64,000 nucleotides of DNA, taken from assembly GCA_024516155.1 (NCBI GenBank), contig JAJJXM010000029.1:558001-622000 (forward strand), given 5' to 3'. Positions 20,451-30,825 of this stretch are shown piece by piece. Made by a program: the position numbers and the translations under genes. Below the pieces are notes generated by a model, which saw only the letters and a list, made by a program, of their open reading frames with translations, searched no databases and was not told the DNA's origin. Within the stretch, counting starts at the first letter, position 1. Every line of letters begins with the position of its first letter. This stretch comes from Pyronema omphalodes (taxonomy: Eukaryota > Ascomycota > Pezizomycetes > Pezizales > Pyronemataceae).

Positions 20451-23400
20451 CTATCCCCTTCTGCGAGGCTTCTCTAGCCGGGAGTGTGCCCAGGTCGAGG
20501 TAGCAACCTTGGTTGCAGAGATAAAGGTGGAAAGAGCCTTGGTGCCGGAGGGGGTGTCCAGAATGGTGTTTAGGTTGATCCGGGAGTGTTGTCTGAGTTT
20601 GAGGTCCTTCCTGAGGGTGGAGCGAGCGGCCTGGAATTCGGGGCAGCTCAGGAGGAGGTGTCGAGGCGTCTGCGGTGGGTGGATTGGGCAGCTGCAGCTG
20701 CGGGAGGGGTATGCGTCGGATGGAGGGTGGGCCAAGCAGTTGAGGAAGTACCCGTGGCCGGTGCGAAGACCCAGGATTGCAGTTGATATCCAGCGGGGGT
20801 TTTCGGTGTACGCAGTGTCCATTTTGCGGCGGTGTGTGGCGGCGTAAGTGCGCGGTCGGGGGGAAGAGGTGAACCAGGTAGCCCAGTCTTCGGTGTACCT
20901 CTCTCGAGCGCGGCGGCGCAGCCAAGTGAGGGATATCGGTATTTGTCGGCGTGGCGGTACTGTTGTCGCCTGTCGGGCCAGTTCGTCGGCGGCTTCGTTT
21001 CCGGGGACGCTAGTGTGTCCTGGGACCCAGTGGATGGTAATTGAGGTACCGTAAGCGTGAAGGTCGTGAGCGGTGTCGTGGATGGCCCAGGCGAGCTCCT
21101 GGCCGGGGCCTCGACGGAGGTGAGAGGCTCGACGTATCGCGGCTTGGTTGTCGGTAAAAACGTGGATGTGTTTGTCGTATAGGTCGTTGCGTCGAATATG
21201 TGTCAGGCATGTCCGGAGTCCTTCGTGGATGGCCATAACTTCCGCGTCGAAGACTTCTGTTCTGTCGCCCATGGGCACTATGGAGTCGACAGGTCGTGGC
21301 AGCCCGTGGGGGATGGTGTATCCTGCGCCTGTTATGCCGTGAAGTTGAGAGCCGTCCGTGTACAGTAGGATAGTATCCGATCGTTGGCGAAGGGCGTGGA
21401 GGAGGAGGAGGTGGTCGTCGGCAGCTTCAGCCTTCGGGGAGGAGGAGATGTCGATCGTTAATGTACGGGCGAGGTCGTCGTCGGGGATGTTTTGGGAGGT
21501 GTCCTCGATTTCGGCGTTTGGTTGGACCCACGGGGAGAGGGTGCTGATGACGTGCAGGAGGCGGGACGGGGCTTGTCCTGGGACGTGCCACGGGTGGTCG
21601 TACTCGGTGTCCGGGTTGATGGAGGCATCATTGATACTCGGGGCGGGAAACGAGACGGGGCACCGTGTGATGACAGGGTGCGAAGCGGGTAAGGTGAGGG
21701 TGCGCAGGGCGTATTTCCGCTGGCGGTTGTCAAGACGTACTGTGACGGGAGGGAGTGCGGATTCATTGTGGAGGGCCAGGATCGGAGTAGAGGTGAAGGC
21801 GTTGAGAATCCTGCGGAGGGCGGTGTTCTGTTGATTCTGGAGGGTGCGGGCAAGGTCTTTTTGTTGGTTCCACCATATCTCTGCGCCGTAGTCTGCTCTC
21901 GACTGGACACACGCCTGGTAGATTAGTCTTGTGGCAGCGGGGGACAGACCTGTTTCGTACCGTGCTAACCTACACAGTGCGTTCAGAGTTCTTTGCGCGG
22001 CGGTTACTCGTCTAGCTACATGTTTTCCAAAGTTAAGTTTCCTATCTAAATACAGGCCTATCCACCTCACAACATCCTTCTCTCCTCCTTGTGTTCCCGG
22101 TGTGATAACTGTACCGTTTGGTAACTTAACTTTTTCCTCCTCAGTGATGCTATCGGTGCGTGCCCAGTGGAAATGCAGGAGCTCTGACTTGGCATCGTCA
22201 AATGCAACGGCGTTTGCGTCGGCCCACCGAAAGGCTGTTGTCGTGATGTTCTCAAGTGCGCGGGCGTTCGCTTTTCTGGTGCGTCCCTGGACGACGATCG
22301 CTACGTCGTCAATGTAGCTAGGTGTCCAGGCGTACGGGTGTACCTGTGCTAGTTCGTCGAATAATGGGCGGAGGTATAATAAGAAAAGTATGGGGGATGC
22401 AGGGGAACCTTGTGGGATGCCTGTTTGCACTGGGCGTTGCGTGTCAGTTCGCCCATCGAACGCTAGAGCGATCGTGCGATCTGCGAGGAAAGACTGGCAC
22501 CACGATACTACTGGTCGCGGGCACCCAAGCTGTCGTAATGTTTGTTGGAGGCGGTCAGCAGAGACGTTGTCAAACGCTCCACGAACATCGAGGAAGAGGG
22601 CAGAGGTTAGCATTCCGTGAGATTTCCCAATCTCGACGTCGTGCACCAGCGCCATCGCCGCGTCAATTGCTGATCTCTGCGGGCGTCCACCTATTTGGTC
22701 TCTATGTAGTAAGTCGTGAGAGTCTGCCATCGTGCCTAGGCGAGTGGCCATTAGTTTTTCGAGGGTCTTCCCCAGGCAGTTTAGGAGCGCAATTGGACGG
22801 TATGCCTTTGGATTGCTGTAATCCGGCTTGTTGGGTTTGGCGATAATGACTGTGGTGGCCTGGCGCCAGCATCGCGGATGGTAGCCTACCGTCCCTAATG
22901 TGGCGTAGAGGTTGTTCATGTGTTCGGGGATGGCGAGGTATGCTTGGCGTAGGCAGGCGAATGTGAGCCCATCGGGTCCGGGCGCCTTCTTCGGCGAGGA
23001 GGAGAATATCGCTGTTTCTACCTCTGTCGGTGTAAAGGTTGTCCACTGCAACTCGCGGCGCGGGGGGAGGATGGACGGAGGCGGTGGTGGCGGCGGCGGG
23101 GGAAACAACTTTTGGAAGGCCTCTACCTTTGCGTCAAAGGAGCTGCAGATTGTTTCTTGGCCGTTTATCATTGCGCGGAGGTTTGGTGTTAGCTGAGCAC
23201 GCCGAGGGTTGGTGTACCTAAACGCCTGCCACACATCGGGTCCTTCGGCGTGGGAAAGGTATTCCTTCCACTTTGCATCTTTCGCCGTTCGGATGGTCCT
23301 GTGGTATTCGTTTCGGTGTTGTTTGTAGTTTAGGTGGGATCTATCGTCACGTTTGCGTTTCCACTTACGTCTTGCTTTGGTCATCTTTTTCCTTGCCTCG

Positions 23401-23937
23401 GTGACTTCTGCGGTCCACCATCTCTTCGATTGTGGGGTCACTTGTAGTACGGGGGTGGATGTAGTCGCGGCATTAAGGATGGCATCACGTATTGACTCCG
23501 CCCACGCATCGAGGTTGTCTGTGGTAGGGTGGTTGCGGTATTGTGTCCATGATGGTGTGAGGGCGAAGCACGAGGCACGGAGGGTTTCGGCGAAGAGCTC
23601 CCAATCCGTCTTTTTCCAGTTCAGTCGGTTTGTTGGGGGGGTTGTTTCAGCGTCTGGGTGGGTTGTGTGCACTTCGAAACGTATGACTTCATGGTCAGAT
23701 CCCGTGGCGTTGTCGTCGTCAATTGCCCAGTTGATTGTTTCCTCTGCCATGTGGGGCGATGCTAGGGTCAGGTCGAGGACGGAAGAACTGCGGCCTTGGT
23801 TGTAGTAGTAGGTGGGAATGTCAGGGACGGACACGAGGGTCCAGTCTCGTTGTTCGATGAGGTCAACTATTTCGGTGGCGCGGGTGGGGGAACGTGTGGA
23901 GGAGTTCCACAGGGCATGGTGAGCGTTGAGGTCACCT
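20451..23937 (-). CDS. LINE F ORF2, open frame from endonuclease to C-terminal motif
   Basis: About 1160 codons are open without a break; the natural start is lost by 5' truncation. The order is: partial APE endonuclease (GDLNAHHALWN at the edge, SDHEVIRF); a polyproline linker; reverse transcriptase with KAPGPDG, IALLNCLGK, GIPQGSPASP and YIDD (near 22312); RNase H with YTDGSQ (near 21357), FDAEVMAIHE, FTDNQAA and WVPGHTS; then CSCPIHPPQTPRHLLLSC near 20680. It is the only copy here in which the C-rich linker between endonuclease and reverse transcriptase is in frame, so it serves as reference for the broken LINEs A, B and D. The lost endonuclease N-terminus includes catalytic residues, so this copy cannot make a full enzyme. 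Confidence 0.9.
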
Positions 23938-23939
23938 GT

Positions 23940-24629
23940 TCGTAAGGCTTGTGTTCAGGAAGCTTGTCGGCTGCTTCCTTTGTCATGATGTTAATCCACT
24001 TACGGAATTTCTCAGGGACTTGTTGAAGTGCCTCTGATAATTCTTCCTTGATGGCAACAGCTGAAATATGGCCTATTACTGAGGCCTCAGGATGGTCGAG
24101 TACTCGGTGATCGACCTTGAGAGAAAATGTACTGGCCTGAGCCTTAGTACAATTTTCAGTGCAACGTGGTGTTGTGAAGGAGATGTTATTGCTGTCTCCC
24201 CACATATTGCAAGGTTGATGTTTCGCCATCCACCAGTATGGTAAGATGACGTCGCAGTCGCTGTCAAGAGGGGCGACTTCAAAAGATTCTGCTGCGAAGT
24301 GCTGTTTGTGCTGCAGCATAAAGGGAACTGTAAAGAACTCTCCTGCACCGGCAACTATTTCATTGTTGAAGTTGCGGATTTGAAGAGGCTTGTCTCTCTT
24401 CACAGTTGGTAGGTTGTAGTTATGGACAAATCCTTTGTCCAATAATGCTGAGGTGGAGCCTGTATCTAATAGGACTCGCACCGTTCTGAATTTGTTCTTT
24501 GACCAATTCAACACCATGTTGATTATTGGCCTTTGTCCATGATGGGGTGGAACCACCGCTTGCATCTTTGTTCCTTTGGAAGAGGTTCCTTTGTCGGTTC
24601 GTCGATGTTTTGTCTTGGTCGACTCCAAG
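23940..24629 (-). CDS. G2 pol, protease part
   Basis: An open frame between Msq 2 and LINE F. The retropepsin active site LLDTGSTSALLD is near 24470, with a downstream CDVILPYWWM segment matching the protease flap/C-terminal side (hydrophobic-ILG-like). It ends KLPEHKPYE, which continues as DHAIDLK across LINE F. Upstream it reads KTLDSLESTKTKHRRTDKG and joins KTLDS at 26645 across Msq 2. The aspartic protease would process the Gag-Pol precursor. Confidence 0.85.
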
Positions 24630-24645
24630 CTGTCCAAGGTTTTCG

Positions 24646-26628
24646 TTTGTTTGTTTGTTCTCTCATTACTTGTTTGCAACCCGAAGGTTATGACAAGGGA
24701 CAGATAAATACAAAAGAGAAGAAGAAAGAAATGTAAAAGCAAAAACCCAGTCTCCACCTCTACCAGTCTCCTCCTCTTGATCGTTGTGGTTGTGGGGTCT
24801 GTCCCCACTGTTACTACGGGGGTTTCTTGTCCAAGCGCGTCTGATGTTCCAGTGCCCTGCTTGCACAGAGGCCGCCTCGCCGGGCTCCTCCCTTTCCTCC
24901 TCCCTTCCCCTCCCATTTTTAACCATTTTCCCTTCTTTATTTCCTCCACAAAGCAAAAACCAAACCAAAGCAAAGTTAAACAACCGCCGGGCCACCCGCG
25001 CCCCCACTCTCCTCTCCTCTCTCACCTCCTCCGCCGGTGTCTCCTGACTCTTTGCCCTTTGAGACACCCGGGCCCGCCCTGCCCCTCTTCTCCTCCCCTC
25101 TCTCCCCTTCTCTCTCCTTCTTCCTCAGCCTTCTCGCTGCCCCGCCTCGCCTCACTCCCCTTCTTGTCGGTGGTGTCGTAAGTCTAAGATTGCCAGTCCC
25201 AAGCACAATCTGGACGTTGATGCCTCCGCTCTTGACGACTTCTGCCCAAGTCTTCTTTGCAGAGGAGGTTGTCGTTCTGGGTTGGTGGGTATTCTTTCCC
25301 TTTCCACCATTCTTTGTTGTAGGGGTCTGTTTGGGTATCGCTGCCTTAGATGTCGTCTCCTTCGCTTTCTGCTTCTTCCTCTGTGTAGCCTTCGCCTGCA
25401 CAGTCTTCCATCCGTTCGTCTCAGCAGGGGCAGTGCTTGGAGCGTCGGGTAGAGGTGTGTCCTGAACAGATGAACTGTCAGGGTGAGGTTCCGGTGTCGC
25501 CTTGGTGGACGTGATCGCGAGGGGAGGTAGGGGGGACATAGGCTTGAGGGCATCAAGCTCGTCCTGGGCGGCGGTAGTCGCATGTTTCGAGTGCATCAGG
25601 CTTCGCACCGGTGATGCCACTCTCGGTTTGTTGTTCACCGGTCTTCTGTTTGTCGGTGAGGTGGGTTCGGTGTTCTGGTCGCTACCCCTTCGCTTTCTCT
25701 TGCCAGGAGGGTTGCGAACAGCGTCCAGGACATCCTGAATGTCATGTTGGACGACGGACAGTTGCATAGTCATCTCTTCCATCGCTGAGGAAGAGGCCGT
25801 GAGGTTCGGTGAGGGGGGCGCCGAAATGACTTGTTGCTGTTCGTCGATTTTCTTCGTCAGGGCGTCCACAGCAGCCTTGAGAGCTGCTGTTTCTGCCTGT
25901 GTAGAGTCGTATGCTGCGCGCAGCTTCGTGTTTTCGCCGGTCAGAATGTCGAAGTTCGTCATCATGACGTCGAATCTGTGGCGCATCTCATCGCTGTTGT
26001 TGCGTATGGTGTCATCGAGGGTATTGAAGCGTCGCTGTGTGTCCTGGTGGATCTGTTGTATCCCCAGGAAGCTGGCTCCAGTGAATTCGGCGTAGTTGTC
26101 TATAAACAGTTGATCTAGGGTGGCATAGTTGTCGTCAACTGCGACTGCCTCTTTAATTGCAGATGCCATTATGCGACGGTAGTTACTGAACCGGCTGTGC
26201 TCAGTTGTCGCCTGTTGCTGCTTTGTTGAAGCCGAAGGAACTGGTGATCTTGCCAAGACCACGCTCTGGAAGAGCTTTCCAGCGATGTTTCCAACAACTT
26301 CATCAATTCTTCCATCTCTTTCATCAAATGTAGGATTAGATCCATCATGAGGAAGGTCGGCTAGAACATTGTACGCGTTTTCGGACCGTTTCGATCGTTG
26401 GGCGTTGTTCTGTCGTTGTTTTGGCGACATTTCGTGAGGTGGGGTAAGCCAAAACTCGTGAAAACTCTGCTTTTGCGACAAAAGTCAACAAAAACAACGT
26501 AGAATTCCCTGAAAACTCAGAGGATCACGTAACAGAGTTCTGCGATACCGAATCCGATGAGAGAACCGGGGGTTTCGGTGCTCGTTGTTGAGAATGCAGG
26601 GGGGGGGTCGCCGTTGCCGTGTGGTGTT
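24646..26628 (-). mobile_element. Msq copy 2, complete, inserted in G2 pol
   Basis: Flanked by the 16-bp duplication GCTGTCCAAGGTTTTC (24630-24645 and 26629-26644). It has the full 5' C tract at 26596-26610 (minus), the coding frame and a 3' end with AACC-CGAA-GGTT (24678-24689) plus tail. The left break of the 12.5-kb tandem duplication (26456) lies in its 5' part. Confidence 0.9.
24976..26430 (-). CDS. Msq copy 2 coiled-coil protein, intact
   Basis: It has the same start (MSPKQRQNN), the same length of 484 codons and the same layout as copy 1. The largest differences lie in the segment after VPSAST: here SNYRRIMASAIKEAVAVDDNYATLDQLF, versus REFRRDLVIAMRDAIKKDDNDSSLSALF in copy 1. The flanking sequence is nearly identical, so this block is either fast-evolving or exchanged between copies. 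The coiled coil, basic patch and TWAEVVKSGG block are conserved. Two intact copies in different elements suggest selection on the protein or recent spread. Confidence 0.75.
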   Translation of the reverse strand: MSPKQRQNNAQRSKRSENAYNVLADLPHDGSNPTFDERDGRIDEVVGNIAGKLFQSVVLARSPVPSASTKQQQATTEHSRFSNYRRIMASAIKEAVAVDDNYATLDQLFIDNYAEFTGASFLGIQQIHQDTQRRFNTLDDTIRNNSDEMRHRFDVMMTNFDILTGENTKLRAAYDSTQAETAALKAAVDALTKKIDEQQQVISAPPSPNLTASSSAMEEMTMQLSVVQHDIQDVLDAVRNPPGKRKRRGSDQNTEPTSPTNRRPVNNKPRVASPVRSLMHSKHATTAAQDELDALKPMSPLPPLAITSTKATPEPHPDSSSVQDTPLPDAPSTAPAETNGWKTVQAKATQRKKQKAKETTSKAAIPKQTPTTKNGGKGKNTHQPRTTTSSAKKTWAEVVKSGGINVQIVLGTGNLRLTTPPTRRGVRRGGAARRLRKKEREGERGEEKRGRAGPGVSKGKESGDTGGGGERGEESGGAGGPAVV

Positions 26629-26644
26629 GCTGTCCAAGGTTTTC

Positions 26645-26772
26645 CTTTTGGTCCCACAACAAATAATATTTTCTGCGTCAGATGTACATTCTTCCTCCTC
26701 AGGTGACGCAACCCTAGAGGACCTTAAGAAATCCGACTCCTCATCATTTTGCTCAATCTCCCAAATCCTGGG
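26645..26772 (-). CDS. G2 pol N-terminus, follows gag in frame after UAG
   Basis: After the gag stop TAG the same frame stays open for about 43 codons (PRIWEIEQNDEESDFL to KTLDS) and joins the protease part across Msq 2. So gag and pol are in one frame separated by a single amber codon. Either readthrough makes Gag-Pol or the stop is a mutation. Confidence 0.6.
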
Positions 26773-28581
26773 CTAAGCATCTTCCATCATCTCATCCTCA
26801 TCCTGCCGCACGGCTGCGGTCTTTATCTTTTTTGTTTCCTTGGGCTTCTCCTGCCCTGTATTTCCATCATCATCATCGTCTCTCTTCCTCTTGCCTGAGG
26901 AAGCAACCTTTCCTTCTCCGGAGAGCTCTGTTCCTCCAACTGTCTTTTTAGCGTAACAATCAAACATTTTGTGCCCAGATCGTCCGCATCTCCAACAGTC
27001 AGCCTTATCCTTTTTATGTTTGTCGATTTCGCTCTGAGGAACATTGTTCAGAGCCTCCCTTCCCGATGCAAAAATGGACTTCTTGTCCTTCTTTCCAGAG
27101 AAACCCTTTTTCTCCTTCTTGTCCTTGAATTTATCTTTGTGCTGCACCTCCTTGGGGCGCACAGTTTCCTTATGTTTTCCTTTATCTTTATGGCGGTCCT
27201 CCCGCACTTCCAAAGTCTTTTTCTTATGACCCTTCAATTCCTCTTCCAAATGTTCCACAACATGAGCAGCTTCCTTAACTGCATCAATCATTCCTTCATC
27301 ATCAGTTGGGATTCCCCCAAATCTTTGGTATACCATTTTCTTAATAGCAGGCGTCATAGCCTCCCAAATGACATTCCTATACATCGGACCGATTACTCCC
27401 ACACGCATATTTAGGTCCTCTAACTTCGTAATATAGTCGTCAATATCTCCATCATACTGGAGTTCCGTAATCCTCTTAACGTCCTTCTGGGCTTCCCGCT
27501 TATCCTCAAACCTAGTTTCAATAGAGCTTGAGAAGGCTTGCCATGTATCCTTAAGTCCTTGTCTTTGAATCGATTTTCGCCGTTCCTGGTGCCAACTTAA
27601 CGCCTTGTGCGTAAGTAAGCTTCCAACCCATTTAACCTGATCGTCCTCATCCGGAAAGGCCTTGGCATATGTCGCAATGTAATCCTGAACCGACATCCAC
27701 CAAGCCCTGAACAAGTTCTTATCTTTTCCAGAAAAGTATTGAGGAGCCTTCATCTCAGGCATCTTCGGTCTCCTCGGCTCGTTAACCCCTGATTGTTGCA
27801 ATTTCGCGACAAGTGACTCCAAGAATGCTTCTGTTGCATTCTTTGATTCCGGTTCCTTTTGTTTGGCCTTTTCTTTGCGCTCCTGGCGCTTCCTCTCCAA
27901 AGCTTTTCTAATATATGAATCATCTGAATCCTCGCTGTCCGTAGGATCAGATGGGGGTGGTGGTGGTGGTGGAAGTCTTCCTCCAGGTGGTTTGCTGCCC
28001 CTACCACCATTTCTGCCATTGTTTGCAGGGGATCCGTCCTCTGATGGAGGCAAGGGGACTTCTGGTGCTTTGCCGAGTGAGGGAGGTCTGGAAGTCATCT
28101 CCTCATGCATAGCCTCGGTTAAAGACTTAGCATCGAAATGCTCCTTCTTTTGGATCTTTGACATAACAAGGTCAATAACCTTGTTTACCAACTCCAATTT
28201 TTCCTCTTCCCTCTGTTCATAATAGTCCAGTAGGCGCTTCTGATGCATCTCTTCAGCCCTAGACAGAGCTGCGATCCGCCTATCCCTTTGCCTATCATCC
28301 TCCTTCCTAATGGCGTCCTGTGTATTCTTCTCAATTGCCCATTCCTCAATTTCTTTGTTGATTTCGAGTTGTCTCTGGGCAAAGGCTTCGAGGATGGCAT
28401 TCGTTGTTTGAATGCCCTGATTGAGCCTTTCAGCAGCCGCTTGGTTGGCTGCTTCTTTAGCCTTTGTGTCTGTGGCAAGATTGCCAATCGTCCTCCAAAC
28501 TTGGCCGGCAAAGTCGTTGCTGGCCTGAACGTCAATTCTTTGACAAATCTGCTGATGGCTCGCATCATGCTGCATGCGCAA
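26773..28581 (-). CDS. gag: G2 gag with zinc knuckle, N-terminus replaced by LTR sequence
   Basis: 602 codons. The first 15 or so (MRMQHDASHQQICQRID) are read from LTR sequence; from VQASND on it is gag. Compared with G1 gag, about 170 N-terminal residues are missing. Helical region, then gag domain (MKAPQYFSGKDKNLFRAWW, HKALSWHQERRKS, YRNVIWEAMTPAIKK), a lysine-rich stretch, the knuckle CWRCGRSGHKMFDC and an acidic C-terminus. The ATG is probably fortuitous, created by a deletion that fused LTR and gag (junction about 28540). It is duplicated without change at 39296-41104. Confidence 0.8.
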   Translation of the reverse strand: MRMQHDASHQQICQRIDVQASNDFAGQVWRTIGNLATDTKAKEAANQAAAERLNQGIQTTNAILEAFAQRQLEINKEIEEWAIEKNTQDAIRKEDDRQRDRRIAALSRAEEMHQKRLLDYYEQREEEKLELVNKVIDLVMSKIQKKEHFDAKSLTEAMHEEMTSRPPSLGKAPEVPLPPSEDGSPANNGRNGGRGSKPPGGRLPPPPPPPSDPTDSEDSDDSYIRKALERKRQERKEKAKQKEPESKNATEAFLESLVAKLQQSGVNEPRRPKMPEMKAPQYFSGKDKNLFRAWWMSVQDYIATYAKAFPDEDDQVKWVGSLLTHKALSWHQERRKSIQRQGLKDTWQAFSSSIETRFEDKREAQKDVKRITELQYDGDIDDYITKLEDLNMRVGVIGPMYRNVIWEAMTPAIKKMVYQRFGGIPTDDEGMIDAVKEAAHVVEHLEEELKGHKKKTLEVREDRHKDKGKHKETVRPKEVQHKDKFKDKKEKKGFSGKKDKKSIFASGREALNNVPQSEIDKHKKDKADCWRCGRSGHKMFDCYAKKTVGGTELSGEGKVASSGKRKRDDDDDGNTGQEKPKETKKIKTAAVRQDEDEMMEDA

Positions 28582-29577
28582 TTATATTAATTGCTCACTT
28601 GCATGATGACCCTCGTGTCAGATTAATCCTTGACATTCCTCGCCGTGCTACCACACCTTCCAATCAGGTATTGGGGTTAAGCGCCCAGTGAAGGGTTACT
28701 CCACTTGAGCGCATAATGCGATGACTCCTCTGATAATAACATGTGAGTCATATATCTTATGAGTCGTCTTGATCATAGATCTCCCTAGAGAATCTCCATT
28801 GCGAGTGGAGGAATCTGACATCATAAGGCAGACTATGCCTTACCGGAGCGCACTGCCCCGTCACATTCCTGTGTGATGTCATAACTGCCCCACCTGCGCA
28901 TACTTGCGCGCAGCGACACCCTGGTGTGTACGCAAACGCCGTCTTATCTTACAGTTGGTAGTCATTGGCCTAAGGTCGCGTCATATCAGTTCCATCCAAC
29001 AGTTTCCCTGAGTGGTGTTCCTTGCTGCAGAACGTCGTCTCATGCTAACGCAATCTTGACCCTTGTTCTGAGCTCCACTCCTGTTGGCTGACTAGACTCT
29101 GCCTTCTTCCTTGGCCGACTATCCGTCCAACTCAGACCTCGGATGATCCTATTCGCCTGCCTTGCATGCTCCTGAGAATTCCCTTCTCTTGCAAGCCCTC
29201 TGGTAGCCGTGCTTGGTGGAACACATCCTCAAGTATAAGGAGGTGTTCCTTCGCCGTCGTCTTCTGTTCTCCATCAGGGTCGTCTGTAGTTTTCTCATGG
29301 GTAAGTCGACACCCATGAGGTGAGTTGATACTCGTCCCCATCCATCTTTGATCCTCCCAAACTGACAGTGAGTACTAGGTAGCGACGCCTCGGGCCGGGA
29401 TCCTCGTGAGGTCCTTTCGGAAAGTCACGAATCACGTGACGTGGCTAGCTGGAGCTCCTCAGGGGGTTCCGGCCCGGGAATACTAACCTTATTATTCATT
29501 CTCCTGTCGAGTTTGCCATGTTCTCTAAATGTTATACATGTTACCTATTCTATACTCACACAATATAGGGTGTGACA
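28540..29577 (-). repeat. G2 5' LTR, downstream end deleted
   Basis: Starts at 29577 with TGTCACACCC (minus) and matches the 3' LTR down to AATTCTTTGACAAATCTG, where it joins gag. The rest of the LTR, the primer-binding site and the leader are missing. Confidence 0.75.
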
Positions 29578-29716
29578 GTCTGACTGCATCATGCATGAAC
29601 TCTTGTGATAATGACGCATGAGTCATTTATTGGATGAGTCGCGCCATCATAGATCTCCCTTGAGAATCTTGATTGCAAGTAGAGGTTACTGACATCATAA
29701 GGGGATGCGCACACCA
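29578..29716 (-). repeat. G1-type LTR flank, interrupted by LINE C1
   Basis: It aligns with the G2 LTR segment around 15640-15760 (CATAGATCTCCC, TGACATCATAAGG) with many differences, and starts with GTCTG, the duplication also found at 12011. It reads as the upstream continuation of the LTR at 11471-12015. Confidence 0.6.
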
Positions 29717-30373
29717 CACAGCAACCGCTGACCCCCCCCCTGCATTTTCGACAACAACAACAATTTCCCCGATTTTCAAATCGGTAATCGATTTCTTACC
29801 TCGGAATTACCCCGAATCTCGATTTTCGGAACCCAGCTACCGTTTACCGTTGACATTCAGCGGAAAAACGCGATTCTGGGACCTCCGGCCCGGATTCCGG
29901 GCACTTTCATCAACGCCGCTCCACCACCCGCCCTCCAATCATCAAACCGACCTTATTTTCGGTTTCGGCATACCGAAATCCCCCCCCCCCCCCCCCCAAA
30001 TCCCCCCCCCCACCAGCAGCACTGGTTGTGGTGATACCCCAAATTTCCCCCCTTTTGGACCCCTTTCCTCGCGAGAAATTTTCGTGCTCGCTTAGCAAGA
30101 GCCTCCTCACGTGACTCCTCGCCATCGCTTACCGTACCACCGGTTAAGCGATGGACGCTAACGCACCCATCCCTGCCACGCCCTCGCGTATGCAGGTACC
30201 CGAGAATATTTTTAGCCCCGACGAGCTTTCCCGGATCAACGCCCCGCACGCTGGCTCCTCCGCCATCGCGACCTCTAAGAAATCAACGACCGTCACCGGA
30301 AAAATCATCAAACGCTCCACCAAAAAATCCGACTCTAGAATTGACCTCGACCTCCTCCGCAAAAATGCCACCC
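29717..30373 (+). mobile_element. LINE C1, 5' end and ORF1 start (continues at 56486)
   Basis: The 5' end (CACACAGCAACCGCTGAC plus C9) is the same as LINE C2 at 56759. The hairpin CCGATTT-TC-AAATCGG is at 29769-29784. The 5' UTR includes C18 and C10 runs (29980-30010). It stops in AAAAATGCCACCC (30361-30373); the same 13 bases restart at 56486, and the reading continues there as in LINE C2. Confidence 0.85.
30151..30373 (+). CDS. LINE C1 ORF1, N-terminal part
   Basis: ATG at 30151 (MDANAPIPATPSRMQ), the same start as the intact ORF1 of LINE C2 at 57185. Open for 74 codons until the insertion site. The frame resumes at 56486-56758 (NATQPETNTPVNLEG). Confidence 0.8.
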
Positions 30374-30546
30374 ATTTATTTATTTATTTATTTATTCATA
30401 CACGCATCCAACATTAAGGTTATGGCGGAATCTACAAATTAAATACAATGTTAAGAACCTGGGGGTGATGCCAGGTCCCCACTGGGTAAGCCCCAGAGCT
30501 GTCAATGTGGGTGGGAGTGTATATCAGAATCCGTATCCACGGTTAC
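30374..30546 (-). mobile_element. 3' end of a minus-strand LINE/Msq-type element with AAAT tail
   Basis: Inverted (AAAT)n tail at 30374-30396, a degraded hairpin (30411-30424), then CCGCCATAACC as at the ends of LINE A and Msq 10. Its far end is probably Msq 11, whose 5' terminus (56485) abuts the second copy of the 13-bp duplication AAAAATGCCACCC. Gypsy G3 seems to have entered this element at 30546. Confidence 0.65.
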
Positions 30547-30760
30547 TGACGACAGGCAGCGCGGGGGTTTCGGCGGCGAGGAGGGCGGCGGCGGGTTAGG
30601 TAAGGCTGGTAAGTTGGGAATGGGCAAGGGTTTTTGGGCTGGGAAATCACAGGTGGGTTTTGGAGAGATGGGATATCACAAGGGAACTTTTGTAGATAGG
30701 ATTGTGGTAAATAGAAACTTGATTGCGTGAAGAAATAAACTACATACAAATTTCCTCCTC

Positions 30761-30769
30761 TTATACTTG
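30761..30769 (-). promoter_or_regulatory. TATA-like box in G3 LTR
   Basis: TATAAGAGG on the minus strand, downstream of the tandem repeats in the transcribed direction. The position fits a U3 core promoter. Confidence 0.4.
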
Positions 30770-30825
30770 CTCCTTCATGACTCGTGACTCAGCATTCTCC
30801 GCCTGCCGAGAATGCTCTCAATGCT

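Larger units (their letters stand above)
19590..23939 (-). mobile_element. LINE F, Tad1-like, 5' truncated, inserted in G2 pol
   Basis: A 13-bp target-site duplication TCGTAAGGCTTGT flanks it (19577-19589 and 23940-23952). The 3' end at 19590 shows the inverted AAAC tail and AACC-CGAA-GGTT (19624-19635, minus AACC-TTCG-GGTT). The 5' end stops in the endonuclease, at GDLNAHH. The 3' end is the same type as in most Msq copies, so this LINE lineage is the best candidate for their enzyme source. Confidence 0.9.
12016..29577 (-). mobile_element. Gypsy G2 (Ty3/gypsy chromovirus), heavily nested
   Basis: On the minus strand, right to left: partial 5' LTR (29577-28540), gag (28581-26773), pol start (26772-26645), protease (24629-23940), reverse transcriptase to chromodomain (19589-16666), 3' LTR (16507-12016). 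LTR ends are TGTCACACCC and CCCAGGTTCACA. The outer flanks carry the same five bases GTCTG (12011-12015 and 29578-29582), the size expected for a Ty3 target duplication. Insertions inside it are the MITE 12242-13045, Msq 1 (13159-15143), an Msq/LINE 3' fragment (15304-15613), LINE F (19590-23939) and Msq 2 (24646-26628). Removing LINE F and Msq 2 restores a continuous protein order. The 68 bases 16508-16572 also occur at 29578-29645, so the history includes at least one copying or recombination event. Confidence 0.75.

Noticed and set aside
29980..30010. C18 and C10 runs as a functional quadruplex element
   Set aside because: Run lengths differ between the duplicated units and LINE C2 has only C12 here, so they look like unstable homopolymers.
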